Below, in pieces: positions 28,901 to 37,083 of a DNA stretch of 64,000 nt (positions within the stretch are counted from its first letter, which is position 1; every line of letters begins with the position of its first letter). Location: positions 1 to 64,000 of the forward strand of contig NZ_JAAOWU010000020.1 of assembly GCF_013778505.1 (NCBI RefSeq). The letters run 5' to 3'. Made by a program: the position numbers and the translations under genes. Under the pieces are notes generated by a model. The model did no database searches. It was not told the DNA's origin and was given only the letters and a program-made list of their open reading frames with translations. The DNA is from Pseudomonas sivasensis (GTDB taxonomy: Bacteria; Pseudomonadota; Gammaproteobacteria; Pseudomonadales; Pseudomonadaceae).

Positions 28901-30145
28901 TCATCTCACCGCATGCGCCGCCATCAGCGTTCGGCGCGGCAAGGCGCGCGTGCATGTGGCCAGTGCTTGCTGCACATCCGCCAGCAGGTCGGCAACGTCC
29001 TCAAGCCCGACCGATAAACGCACCAGGCCTTCGCTGATGCCGTGGTGCGCGCGCTGTTCCGGGGTGTAGGTGGAATGGGTCATGCTCGCCGGATGCTGGG
29101 CCAGGGATTCAGCGTCGCCGAGGCTGACCGCGCGGGTGAACAGCTTGAGGGCATTCATGAAGCGCCGACCGCTATCGATCCCGCCTTTGAGCTCGAAAGC
29201 AATCATGCCGCCCGACTGGCTCATTTGCCGCGCCGCCAGTTCGTATTGCGGGAAAGAGGGCAGCCCCGGATACGTGACCCACTCCACCGCCGGGTGCGCC
29301 TGCAACGCTTCGGCCACGGCCTGGGCGTTGCTGCAGTGGCGGTCCATGCGCAGGGCCAGGGTCTTGAGCCCGCGCATCAGCAGCGACGCATCCTGGGGCG
29401 ACATCACCGCGCCGGTCAGGTCCTTGAGGCCTTGCAGGCGAATGCGCTGGGCCGTGGCCAGGTTGCTGACGGCGATGCCGGCGGTGATGTCGCCGTGGCC
29501 GCTGAGGTACTTGGTGGCCGAGTGCACCACCACATCGGCACCCAGTTCCAGCGGGCGTTGCAGGTACGGCGTGCAGTAGGTGTTGTCGATCACCACCGTC
29601 ACATTTGGCTGTTGATGGGCGAGGGCGGCCACGGCTGTGATGTCCACCAATTGCAGGGTGGGGTTGGCCGGGGTTTCACAGTAGATCATACGAGTGGCAG
29701 GGCTGAGCGCCGCTCGCAGGGCGGCCAGGTCGGTGAGGTCCACATGGCGCACCTTGATGCCGAACTCGCCGATACCGTGATGCAGCAGGGCGAAGGTGCA
29801 GCCGTAGAGGGTCTGGCTGACAATCACCTCATCGCCTGGCCGCAGCAGGGTCCAGAACGTCGCGGCAATTGCGCCCATGCCGGAGCTGAACGCCACTGCC
29901 GCCTCGCCGTTTTCCAGGGTGGCCATGCGCGATTCCAGCAGCGCCAGAGTCGGGTTGGAAATGCGGGTATAGAAGTGGCCGTCGGCTTCGCCGGCAAAAC
30001 AGGCGGCGCCGTATTCGGCAGTGGGAAACGCAAACGTGGCCGACAGGTAGGTCGGCGGCACGAGCGCGCCGTGGTGGTCCTTGGGGTCGTAGCCGTGGTG
30101 GATGGCGCGGGTAGAAAAGCCGAATGCATTATGTTTATTGTTCAT
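28901..30145 (-). CDS. mdeA: Methionine gamma-lyase
   Basis: PLP enzyme of 414 aa that splits L-methionine into methanethiol, ammonia and 2-oxobutyrate. The protein follows the P. putida enzyme closely: FSTRAIHHGYDP near the N-terminus, LYGCTFALLHHGIGEFG with the family's active-site Tyr and Cys, DNTYCTPYLQRPLELGAD, and the PLP lysine in SATKYLSGHGDITAG. The Cys in LYGC favours methionine gamma-lyase over cystathionine gamma-lyase. The last 15 residues are an extra tail. AAGGAG lies 7 nt before the ATG. It is divergent from an Lrp-type regulator, as in the mdeR-mdeA pair of P. putida. Confidence 0.92.
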   Translation of the reverse strand: MNNKHNAFGFSTRAIHHGYDPKDHHGALVPPTYLSATFAFPTAEYGAACFAGEADGHFYTRISNPTLALLESRMATLENGEAAVAFSSGMGAIAATFWTLLRPGDEVIVSQTLYGCTFALLHHGIGEFGIKVRHVDLTDLAALRAALSPATRMIYCETPANPTLQLVDITAVAALAHQQPNVTVVIDNTYCTPYLQRPLELGADVVVHSATKYLSGHGDITAGIAVSNLATAQRIRLQGLKDLTGAVMSPQDASLLMRGLKTLALRMDRHCSNAQAVAEALQAHPAVEWVTYPGLPSFPQYELAARQMSQSGGMIAFELKGGIDSGRRFMNALKLFTRAVSLGDAESLAQHPASMTHSTYTPEQRAHHGISEGLVRLSVGLEDVADLLADVQQALATCTRALPRRTLMAAHAVR

Positions 30146-30268
30146 GTCGGGCGCTCCTTATTTCCTACAATGCTATGCTCATAACCAAGGCTGAATTTTC
30201 CAAACTTTGCCGACAAATCCCGCGTTAAGGGATGAAAAAACCCTAAAAATAATGAACAGAGGCAAATC

Positions 30269-30739
30269 ATGCCCGTCACCTTGGACCGCACCGACAAAGC
30301 GTTATTAAACGCCCTGCAAGGCAATGCCCGTTTAACCGTGGCCGAACTCGCCGAACGCGTGTCCCTGACCACGTCACCGTGCTGGCGTCGGGTCCGTCAC
30401 CTGGAGGAGAGCGGGGTGATCAGCGGTTACCAGGCGATTCTTTCGCCCAAGGCGCTGGGGTATGGGGTGACGGCGTTTGTCAGCATCATGATGGAAAGCC
30501 ACACCCAGGATATCGCCCGGGCGTTTGAGCAGCGGTTGTTGGAAATTCCGGAAATCGTGGCCTGTCATAACGTATCGGGGCGCTATGACTTTTTGCTCGA
30601 AGTGGTCGCCAAGGACTTGGAGTCGTTTGGCGAGTTTGCGCGGGAGGTGTTGCAGACGCTGCCGTGCGTCAAAGAGATCTATTCGAGTTTTTCTTATAAG
30701 TCGGTGCGGCCGTTGCGGGTGATTCCGTTGCCGGGCTGA
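30269..30739 (+). CDS. mdeR: Lrp/AsnC-family regulator of methionine catabolism
   Basis: Regulator of 156 aa. Residues 5-65 form the AsnC-type winged helix (LDRTDKALLNALQGNARLT..., then TSPCWRRVRHLEESGVI), and the rest is the RAM ligand-binding fold (AFVSIMMESHTQD, VSGRYDFLLEV). It is transcribed away from mdeA across 123 bp. MdeR of P. putida activates mdeA from this arrangement. Effector binding by methionine is inference from the family. Confidence 0.88.
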   Translation: MPVTLDRTDKALLNALQGNARLTVAELAERVSLTTSPCWRRVRHLEESGVISGYQAILSPKALGYGVTAFVSIMMESHTQDIARAFEQRLLEIPEIVACHNVSGRYDFLLEVVAKDLESFGEFAREVLQTLPCVKEIYSSFSYKSVRPLRVIPLPG

Positions 30740-30835
30740 TGCATTGGCTACCTGATCTTCCCCGGAATTGGATATTCCTGACGGCCGCGACGGTGACTAA
30801 CCTAGCCACCAATCCCACCGTTCTGGAGTTCCACC

Positions 30836-31273
30836 ATGCAATCCCGTACCGACTTCTACACCGCTTCCCCGGACGCCATGAAAGCCATGCTTGCCCTTGA
30901 AGCGGCGGTCGGCAAACTCTCCATCGAGTTGCCGTTGCTGGAATTGATCCGCCTGCGTGTGTCGCAGATCAACGGCTGCGCCTTCTGCCTGGACATGCAC
31001 ACCGCCGATGCCCGCAAGGGCGGCGAAACCGAGCGTCGCCTGTACACCCTGTCAGCCTGGCGTGAAACGCCGTTCTTCACCCCCCGTGAACGTGCGGCGC
31101 TGGCCTGGGCTGAAAGCCTGACGCTGATCAGCCAGACCCACGCTCCGGACGAAGACTTCAACGTGCTGGCCGCTGAATTCAGCGCCCAAGAGCAGATCGA
31201 CCTGAGCGTGGCGATCGCGACCATCAACAGCTGGAACCGTCTGGCGGTGGGTTTTCGCAAGATGCCCAAGTAA
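30836..31273 (+). CDS. AhpD/carboxymuconolactone decarboxylase-like protein
   Basis: Protein of 145 aa with the redox motif CAFCLDMH (CxxCxxxH) near residues 46-53, the hallmark of AhpD-like alkylhydroperoxidases, followed by W-R-E-T and the ERAALAWAE segment of the family. It probably acts as a small cytoplasmic peroxidase or thiol-dependent reductase; the substrate is unknown. GGAG precedes the ATG. It ends 3 nt from the convergent receptor gene. Confidence 0.85.
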   Translation: MQSRTDFYTASPDAMKAMLALEAAVGKLSIELPLLELIRLRVSQINGCAFCLDMHTADARKGGETERRLYTLSAWRETPFFTPRERAALAWAESLTLISQTHAPDEDFNVLAAEFSAQEQIDLSVAIATINSWNRLAVGFRKMPK

Positions 31274-31276
31274 GCG

Positions 31277-33439
31277 TCAGAAGTTGACTGAGGCACTCAG
31301 GCGCGCCGTCAGTGGCGCGCCTTGGAAGAGATAGTCATCGCCCATGTACTCACCCGCGTCGCGCCAGTAGCGCTTGTCGAACAGGTTGTCGACGCTCAGG
31401 CGGAACACCGTCTCGTAGCCGTCGACCTTGGTGGTGTAGCGGCTGCCGACGTTGACCACCGCATAATCTCCCACCTCCACATTGCCGCTGCGGTTGGCGT
31501 ACTTCTTGGCGCTGTATTGCACGCCGCCGAGCACCGCCAAGCCATTCACCCACGGCAACGCATAGTCGGCGTAGACACTGGCGCGCAGCTTCGGCACGTT
31601 GATCGCCTGATGCGCTTCGTATTGCGGCGTGCCGCTGCCGGTCACCCGTGCGCGAATCGCCGCCACGCTGGTGGAGATTTGCAGGCGTTCAGTGGCCCAG
31701 CCGTTGGCCGAGAGTTCTAATCCGCTGTTTTTCTGCTCGCCCTGCTGCACATAGGTGAAGTCGCCGGCAGCACCGGGCTTTGCGTACTGGTAGGCCTGGC
31801 GGGTCTGGAACACGGCAGCGGCGAAGCTGATGCGGCGCCAGTCGTATTTCACCCCGGCTTCGATCTGGCGTGAGGTGGTGGGTGCCAGGGTTTCAGCAGC
31901 GTTGGTGGCGAACCACGGCGCGGTGCCGCCCAGGGACAGGCCCTTGCTGTAGCTGGTGTATAGCGAGAGGTTTTCAATGGGTGTGTAGATCAGCGAAGCC
32001 TGGGGCAGGAACACGTATTGCTGGGTATGGCGTGTCTGGTCGCCGCTGACAGCGTCGAAGGATTTTTCATCCAGGCGCACTTCGCGGCCACCGAGGATGG
32101 TTTGCCATTGCTCATTGAAACGGATGCGGTCGGTGACGAACACGCCGTATTGGCGGCTGTCGAGGTTGCGGTGGCTTGGATTCAGCGGTTTGTCGGTGGG
32201 GGTGAACGTTGGCGTGTCTTCGTCGATGTTGCTGGTGCCGATGTACTCGTTGACCGGGTTGCGCTTGTCGATCACCCGACGGAATGCGCTGGTGCCGAAG
32301 GTCAGCTCATGGCCGATGCCTGCGGTGTCGAACAACCCGGTCATGGCCGCCTGCACTTCGTCGTCGCGGCGGGTGTCGTCGGGGCTGCGGTAGTCGTAGA
32401 CGTCGTAGTTTCCTTCGGGGCTGAAGGTGTTCGGCACGCTTGAGGTGCAACTGGTCGAGCCATAGCAGCCCCAGGCGAACGAGCTGTAATCATCGATCAC
32501 CACCTTGCTGCGCGCGGCGCTGACGCTGCCTTTCCACTGGTCGCTGAAGCGGTATTCAAACCTGCCGTTGAGGTTCAACGAGTCGATGCCGACTTGCTTG
32601 GAGCCGCTCTGGTGACCCAGCAGTTTTTTCGGCGAGGCGTCGTGGGGCACTTGAGTGCCGCCCAGTAACTGGTAGCCCGGTACCGAGCGTTGTTGCTTGT
32701 TCTGGTATTCCGCGTCCAGTTGCAGCACCGCGTCGGGGCTGATGTTCCAGTCGAAGGCCAGGGACACAAAGTCGCGCTGGCCGTTGGCATGCTCCACGTA
32801 GGAATTGAGGTCTTCATGGGCGACGTTGGCGCGCAGCCCGAATTGCTGCTCGCTGCCAAACCAGCCGCCGACGTCGGTGGCGATATAGCCACTGCCGCGG
32901 TCATCGGTGGACACCGTGACCGAGCGCACATCCTCAGGGCGCTTGGTCACGTAGTTGATCACGCCACTGGGCTCGGAAATCCCGCTTTGCAGGCCGGCCA
33001 GGCCCTTGAGCACTTCGACCTGTTGCTTGTTTTCCAGGGCCACGTTCTGTTCGCCGGTGATGGTGCGCCCGTTGATCTTGTAACTGCTTGCCGCATTCAG
33101 CGAGAAGCCGCGCACCACAAAATTTTCGTAGTAGCCGATGGGCGCATAGCTGTCGCCTACCGAGGCGTCGTTGCGCAGCACCTCACTGAGCAGTCGCGCT
33201 TGCTGGTCCTTGATCAGGTCGGCGTTGAACACGCTGATCGACGCCGGGGTTTCCAGCAGCGGTGCTTCAGTGAAGCCGCCGACCGAGGCGGTATCGGCGC
33301 GATAACCGGACTCATCCTGGCCCTGAACCTTCACGGCCGGCAGTTCGATCTCTGCCGCGAGGCTGTTGCCAACACCGCCGCTGAGCAACAGGCCGAGGGC
33401 GAAACGTGAACTAACGACGGGACGAAAACGCAAAACCAT
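31277..33439 (-). CDS. TonB-dependent siderophore receptor
   Basis: Outer-membrane receptor of 720 aa. A signal peptide (about 1-29, ending SLAAE) is followed by a TonB-box-like ELPAVKVQGQ, a plug domain (about 55-170: TPASISVFNADLI, NFVVRGFSLN, VLKGLAGLQSGISEPSGVI) and a 22-strand-type barrel ending in phenylalanine (LSASVNF). There is no N-terminal STN signalling domain, so no surface signalling is expected. The sequence is of the ferrichrome/ferrioxamine superfamily, but the ligand cannot be named. No sigma factor gene is adjacent. Confidence 0.87.
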   Translation of the reverse strand: MVLRFRPVVSSRFALGLLLSGGVGNSLAAEIELPAVKVQGQDESGYRADTASVGGFTEAPLLETPASISVFNADLIKDQQARLLSEVLRNDASVGDSYAPIGYYENFVVRGFSLNAASSYKINGRTITGEQNVALENKQQVEVLKGLAGLQSGISEPSGVINYVTKRPEDVRSVTVSTDDRGSGYIATDVGGWFGSEQQFGLRANVAHEDLNSYVEHANGQRDFVSLAFDWNISPDAVLQLDAEYQNKQQRSVPGYQLLGGTQVPHDASPKKLLGHQSGSKQVGIDSLNLNGRFEYRFSDQWKGSVSAARSKVVIDDYSSFAWGCYGSTSCTSSVPNTFSPEGNYDVYDYRSPDDTRRDDEVQAAMTGLFDTAGIGHELTFGTSAFRRVIDKRNPVNEYIGTSNIDEDTPTFTPTDKPLNPSHRNLDSRQYGVFVTDRIRFNEQWQTILGGREVRLDEKSFDAVSGDQTRHTQQYVFLPQASLIYTPIENLSLYTSYSKGLSLGGTAPWFATNAAETLAPTTSRQIEAGVKYDWRRISFAAAVFQTRQAYQYAKPGAAGDFTYVQQGEQKNSGLELSANGWATERLQISTSVAAIRARVTGSGTPQYEAHQAINVPKLRASVYADYALPWVNGLAVLGGVQYSAKKYANRSGNVEVGDYAVVNVGSRYTTKVDGYETVFRLSVDNLFDKRYWRDAGEYMGDDYLFQGAPLTARLSASVNF

Positions 33440-33502
33440 GGGGGCAGGGCCTTAAAGCGCAGGGCGGGGGGCGCATAAGCTAGGCATTACGGCGCGGTTT
33501 TA

Positions 33503-33527
33503 CAAGTTATCGAGAATGGTTCTTTCA
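33503..33527. promoter_or_regulatory. Possible Fur-box-like site
   Basis: The stretch around TTATCGAGAATGGTTCTTTC, some 65-85 nt upstream of the receptor start, loosely resembles a Fur box on either strand. Iron control would fit the receptor, but the match is weak and was made by eye. Confidence 0.22.
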
Positions 33528-33678
33528 CCTCACCCGCAACGGTGGAAGCCGGCTTAGGGATTAGATTTCAGCAAGAACGCCTAAGGTGTTGTGTTCGCCG
33601 CTGCTTGAGGGAGTTGATGCATTGAGGCGTGTGGCGTGGCAGTCTGGACGACGTTTTCCTACGACTTGGAGATTTACC

Positions 33679-34089
33679 GTGGCAACAGCATCTGCAGTGA
33701 TTGAAATCCCGGTATCGGCCGACACGGTCTGGCAATTGGTTGGCGGCTTCAACAGCCTGCCGGACTGGTTGCCGCTGATCGCCAAGAGCGAGCCAGGCGA
33801 AGGCGGCCGCTTGCGTCACCTGACCACTGGCGACGGTGGTGTGATCGTAGAACGTTTGCAGACCTTTGATAACGTGGCGCGCACCTACAGCTACACCATC
33901 GAGGAATCGTCATTTCCTGTGACTGCGTACCTGGCGACGTTGCAGGTCGAAGCGCTGAGCGAATCGTCGGCGAAGGTAACCTGGTCGGGCGTATTCACAC
34001 CGGCGGCGGGCACCACGGATGCTGCGGTCGAAGAGTTATTTGCCGGGGTTTACAAGGGCGGGGTTGAGGCGCTGCGGGCGAATTTCTGA
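33679..34089 (+). CDS. SRPBCC-family (START/Bet v1-like) protein
   Basis: Predicted protein of 136 aa with the SRPBCC fold pattern: an N-terminal strand IEIPVSADTVWQLVGGFNSLPDWLP, a central VIVERLQTFD...YSYTIEESSFPVTAYLATLQVE and a long C-terminal helix. Such proteins bind small hydrophobic ligands; none can be assigned. I chose the GTG at 33679 because GGAG stands 8-11 nt upstream and the domain begins there. An upstream ATG at 33586 would add non-conserved residues. The last 52 bases of this gene are duplicated downstream at 34354. Confidence 0.78.
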   Translation: MATASAVIEIPVSADTVWQLVGGFNSLPDWLPLIAKSEPGEGGRLRHLTTGDGGVIVERLQTFDNVARTYSYTIEESSFPVTAYLATLQVEALSESSAKVTWSGVFTPAAGTTDAAVEELFAGVYKGGVEALRANF

Positions 34090-34110
34090 CCTCATGAGCG
34101 GGCTTCTGTA

Positions 34111-34237
34111 GTGAGCGGGCTTGCCCCGCGCCGGGCTGCGAAGCGGCCCCAATCAACGCACCGCGTAGTATCAGGCAGCGCCCGGGTCGCCTGGTTTGGG
34201 GCGGCTTCGCCACCCAGCGCGGGGCAAGCCCGCTCAC
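34111..34237. repeat. REPIN-like long inverted repeat, second REP family
   Basis: Left end GTGAGCGGGCTTGCCCCGCG and right end with its complement (CGCGGGGCAAGCCCGCTCAC) enclose about 85 bp with further complementarity (GGCCCCAA / TTGGGGCGG). This REP family differs from the GTGGGAGGGGGC family elsewhere in the window. A second copy lies at 34427-34553. Confidence 0.82.
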
Positions 34238-34240
34238 CAC

Positions 34241-34352
34241 AGATAACTGGCACTACAGACAACTGTCACCACAGATAACTGTCGCCATAGATAACTGTCG
34301 CCATAGATAACTGTCGCCATAGATAACTGTCATCACAGACAACTGGCACTAC
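34241..34352. repeat. 16-bp tandem repeat array, seven units
   Basis: Seven contiguous 16-bp units of the form AGAtAACTGtCrcCAy. Three central units, AGATAACTGTCGCCAT, are identical; outer units vary at up to four positions. The period is not a multiple of three, so it is unlikely to be coding. There are no spacers, so it is not a CRISPR array. Confidence 0.9.
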
Positions 34353-34426
34353 AATTTGCCGGGGTTTACAAGGGTGGTGTTGAGGCGCTGCGGGCGAATT
34401 TCTGACCTCATGAGCGGGCTTCTGTA

Positions 34427-34553
34427 GTGAGCGGGCTTGCCCCGCGCCGGGCTGCGAAGCGGCCCCAATAAGCGCACCGCGTAGTGTCAGGCAGCGTCCG
34501 GGTCGCCTGGTTTGGGGCGGCTTCGCCACCCAGCGCGGGGCAGGCCCGCTCAC
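34427..34553. repeat. REPIN-like long inverted repeat, duplicate
   Basis: Copy of the palindrome at 34111-34237, shifted by 316 bp, with a few substitutions, for example CAGGCCCGC for CAAGCCCGC in the right arm. Confidence 0.8.
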
Positions 34554-34556
34554 CAC

Positions 34557-34670
34557 AGATAACTGTCACTGCAGGCAACTGGTACTACAGACAACTGTCA
34601 CCACAGATAGCTGTCACCGCAGACAACTGGCACCACGGAATAGCTGGTACAGCAAGATAACGGGTACAGC
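34557..34670. repeat. Degenerate 16-bp tandem repeat array
   Basis: Five recognisable 16-bp units (AGATAACTGTCACTGC, then AGGCAACTGGTACTAC and so on) are followed by two 17-bp variants ending in GGTACAGC. The array fades out about 45 nt before the stop of the convergent kinase gene. Confidence 0.78.
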
Positions 34671-34717
34671 AGAATAATGAATGGCGCACCACAACACGCA
34701 CATTCACTCGGTTAAGG

Positions 34718-36109
34718 CTATTCGGGCATAAGCTGTTGGCGGCACTCCAATACCAAACGCGCGCCCCCGCTTGCACTGCTGCCTACTTCCAACTTGAACC
34801 CATGCAAGTTGATGATCGCCGCCACAATCGACAAGCCCAACCCGAACCCACCTTGTTGGTCGCTCTCATCCACGCGATAAAACCGTTGGAACACTGCTTT
34901 GCGTTCCGCCGCCGGTATGCCCGGCCCGGAGTCGTGCACTTCGATTCGCGTGCTGCCGCCATCGTTGACCGCGCGCAAAATCACTTCGCCTCCCGCAGGG
35001 GAGAATTTGATTGAGTTGCTCAGCAGGTTGGCCAGGGCTTCGAACAGCAGTGCGCGATCGCCGGTGATCCACGGCAAGGATTCCGGGGTGTCGAGCACTA
35101 GATGCAGTTCGCCTTCTTCGGCCAGGGGCAGGTAGAAGTCGTGCAACTCGCGCAGCAGCGGCAGTGGGTCCATCACCAGAAAGCCTGAGCGGCGCTGGTG
35201 GTCTTCAAGCTCCGAGATACGCAATAGCCCGCGAAAGCGCGCCATCAGGGTGTCGGTTTCGGCGATGGCGTCGTCCAGTTGCAATGCATGCGCCGACTCG
35301 GCTTCGGCCTGCTGCTTGATGCGGTACAACTGCGCGCGCAGGCGAGTGAGCGGGGTGCGCAGGTCGTGGGCAATGTTGTCGCACACACCCTTGACCTCGT
35401 TCATCAGCTTCTCGATGCGGTCGAGCATGGCGTTGACGATGGCCGCGAGCATGTCCAGTTCGTCACGGCGGTTGGACAATGGCAAACGGTGGGTGAGGTC
35501 GCCGGCGACGATGGCTTCGGCGCTGGCCTGGATCCCGCGAATCCGCCGTAACGGACGGCGGCGCAGCAAATGCCAGCCGGCAGCGCCGGGGATGATCGTC
35601 AGGGACAATGCCCACAGCAATGCATGCCAGATGATCCGCGTCACACCAAACAGCGAACCGTTGGCGCGCACCAGCACCAGCCAGCGGCCTTCGTCGGTGT
35701 GGGTGGCGACGGCGTCGCAGCTGTCCTTGGGCAGTTTGGGATCGTCGGAGTCGACGCAATTGGTCAGGGTGTGGATCTTGCCGTCCAGGGGCAAGTCGGG
35801 TGGTATCGCGCGGATCGGCCCGCTCAAGGGTCGAAATTGTTCGTCGAACAGGCCGTAGGCGTCCACGCCCTTCATGTCGAAGGTCATGCTGGTGGTCAGC
35901 GCCTCCACCAGTTCTTCACCGTCGAAACGCTGGAACAGGTGCTGGCGCTGCATCAGCGAGTGGCGCGAGAGGTCGCTCAGGTAACCGGAGACTTCGTAAT
36001 ACAGCACCCCCATGAGGATGCAACTCCAGGCCACGAACAGCGAACTGTACAGCGCCAGCAGACGGCTACTGGAAGAACGCCAGCCCTTAGAGGGGTTCAG
36101 CAATGACAT
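34718..36109 (-). CDS. Two-component sensor histidine kinase
   Basis: Inner-membrane kinase of 463 aa. One membrane helix lies near residues 17-40 and a second near 160-180, enclosing a periplasmic sensor of about 120 residues with two cysteines. A HAMP linker (about 185-235) follows, then the HisKA box IAHDLRTPLTRLRAQ with phospho-acceptor His248, and HATPase motifs NLLSNSIKFSP (N box), DSGPGIP and GFGLGLSI. The start overlaps the end of the response regulator gene by 23 nt, with GAGG upstream, so the pair is co-translated. The stimulus is unknown. Confidence 0.9.
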   Translation of the reverse strand: MSLLNPSKGWRSSSSRLLALYSSLFVAWSCILMGVLYYEVSGYLSDLSRHSLMQRQHLFQRFDGEELVEALTTSMTFDMKGVDAYGLFDEQFRPLSGPIRAIPPDLPLDGKIHTLTNCVDSDDPKLPKDSCDAVATHTDEGRWLVLVRANGSLFGVTRIIWHALLWALSLTIIPGAAGWHLLRRRPLRRIRGIQASAEAIVAGDLTHRLPLSNRRDELDMLAAIVNAMLDRIEKLMNEVKGVCDNIAHDLRTPLTRLRAQLYRIKQQAEAESAHALQLDDAIAETDTLMARFRGLLRISELEDHQRRSGFLVMDPLPLLRELHDFYLPLAEEGELHLVLDTPESLPWITGDRALLFEALANLLSNSIKFSPAGGEVILRAVNDGGSTRIEVHDSGPGIPAAERKAVFQRFYRVDESDQQGGFGLGLSIVAAIINLHGFKLEVGSSASGGARLVLECRQQLMPE

Positions 36110-36770
36110 AACCGGAACCTCGTACCGTGCGGATCAGCGGCGTGAGGCCCGGTGGATCGATTTTCTTGCGCAGGCGGCCGATGTGCACGTCGATCAGGTT
36201 GGTGCCTGGGTCAAAGTGATAGCCCCAGACTTCCTCGAAGATCATCATCCGCGACAGGATCTGCCCGGTGTTGCGCATCAAAAATTCCAGCAGTTTGTAT
36301 TCGGTGGGCAACAGGCTCAGGGGCTGATCGGCGCGACTGGCTTCGCGGCTGATCAGGTTGAGTTCCAGGTCGGCCACGCGCAGGGCGGTCTCGAACTCCT
36401 TGACCGTGCTTTTGCGGCGCAGCAGCACTTCGACGCGGGCGGCCATTTCATCGGAGGCGAACGGCTTGGTCAGGTAGTCATCACCCCCGGCGCGCAGGCC
36501 GCGTACGCGTTCGTCGACATCGGAGAGGGCGCTGATCATCAGGATCGGCGTCGACACCCCAATGGTGCGCAGGGTGGTGACGATGGCCAGGCCATCGAGT
36601 TCGGGCAGCATGCGGTCGAGGGTGATCAGATCGTAATCACCACTCACGGCGCGGACCAGGCCTTCGCGGCCGTTGTCCACCCAATCTACGTCCAGTCCAT
36701 GGCTACTCAGCTCGGCGACGATCTCGCGGGCCGTTACGGCGTCATCCTCGATGGTCAAAATGCGGGTCAT
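36087..36770 (-). CDS. OmpR/PhoB-family response regulator
   Basis: DNA-binding regulator of 227 aa. The receiver domain has acidic residues at the N-terminus (IEDD), the phospho-acceptor Asp52 in LITLDRMLP, and the conserved Lys in DYLTKPF. The C-terminal winged helix (about 130-225) shows LLPTEYKLLEFLMRN and IDVHIGRLRKKID ... IRTVRGSGYVI. The reading frame is open far upstream, but MTRILTIEDD at 36770 is the normal family start and AGGTAATCCT precedes it. It is paired with the overlapping kinase gene. Confidence 0.92.
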   Translation of the reverse strand: MTRILTIEDDAVTAREIVAELSSHGLDVDWVDNGREGLVRAVSGDYDLITLDRMLPELDGLAIVTTLRTIGVSTPILMISALSDVDERVRGLRAGGDDYLTKPFASDEMAARVEVLLRRKSTVKEFETALRVADLELNLISREASRADQPLSLLPTEYKLLEFLMRNTGQILSRMMIFEEVWGYHFDPGTNLIDVHIGRLRKKIDPPGLTPLIRTVRGSGYVIAEPL

Positions 36771-37083
36771 AGGATTACCTGGTGAGCGATTCACACTAGA
36801 AGTGGGGGCATTTTGCCAAGAAATGGCTGAACGCTTCCTAAATAAAACTTCATGTTTCTGAACCTCACCCTGTTTCCACGATTGGCGCTCATAAAGGGGG
36901 GCAGGGCTTGCATAACGCCCGCTGGTGAAAGCCCTATCTTGCAACTTGCATGGTTCGGTTAAGTTCAATCGAGTTAACGTGTTGAATTTTAACGATTTTA
37001 ATTTTATTACTCGCTGGCATGGTGCCTGCACTGTCCCTTTTGAGACTTGTAACACTATTTTTCCTGCCGGGAGCAAAACAACA
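36771..37083. other. Divergent intergenic region with inverted repeat
   Basis: This 313-bp spacer separates the response regulator from the membrane protein. It includes an AT-rich stretch (about 36985-37010) likely to hold a promoter and the near-palindrome GTTAA-N11-TTAAC at 36958-36978, followed by the related GTTGAATTTTAAC. These may be binding sites of the adjacent response regulator, which is a guess. No gene is seen. Confidence 0.35.

Larger units (their letters stand above)
34038..34353. repeat. 316-bp direct tandem repeat, copy 1
   Basis: The sequence from 34038 is repeated from 34354 with a constant offset of 316 bp and few substitutions. The unit comprises the 3' end of the SRPBCC gene, a REPIN-like inverted repeat (34111-34237) and a 16-bp repeat array (34241-34352). 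Confidence 0.88.
34354..34670. repeat. 316-bp direct tandem repeat, copy 2
   Basis: Copy 2 begins with a 52-bp duplicate of the 3' end of the SRPBCC gene (a gene remnant ending in the same stop), then the second REPIN-like palindrome and a second 16-bp array. The array portion is more degenerate than in copy 1. Confidence 0.85.

Noticed and set aside
28901..30145. Cystathionine gamma-lyase or O-acetylhomoserine sulfhydrylase for the PLP enzyme
   Set aside because: The LYGCTFALLHH motif with the active-site Cys and the divergent Lrp-type gene fit methionine gamma-lyase better.
34241..34352. CRISPR-like array
   Set aside because: The 16-bp units are directly adjacent with no spacers, and no cas genes are present in the window.
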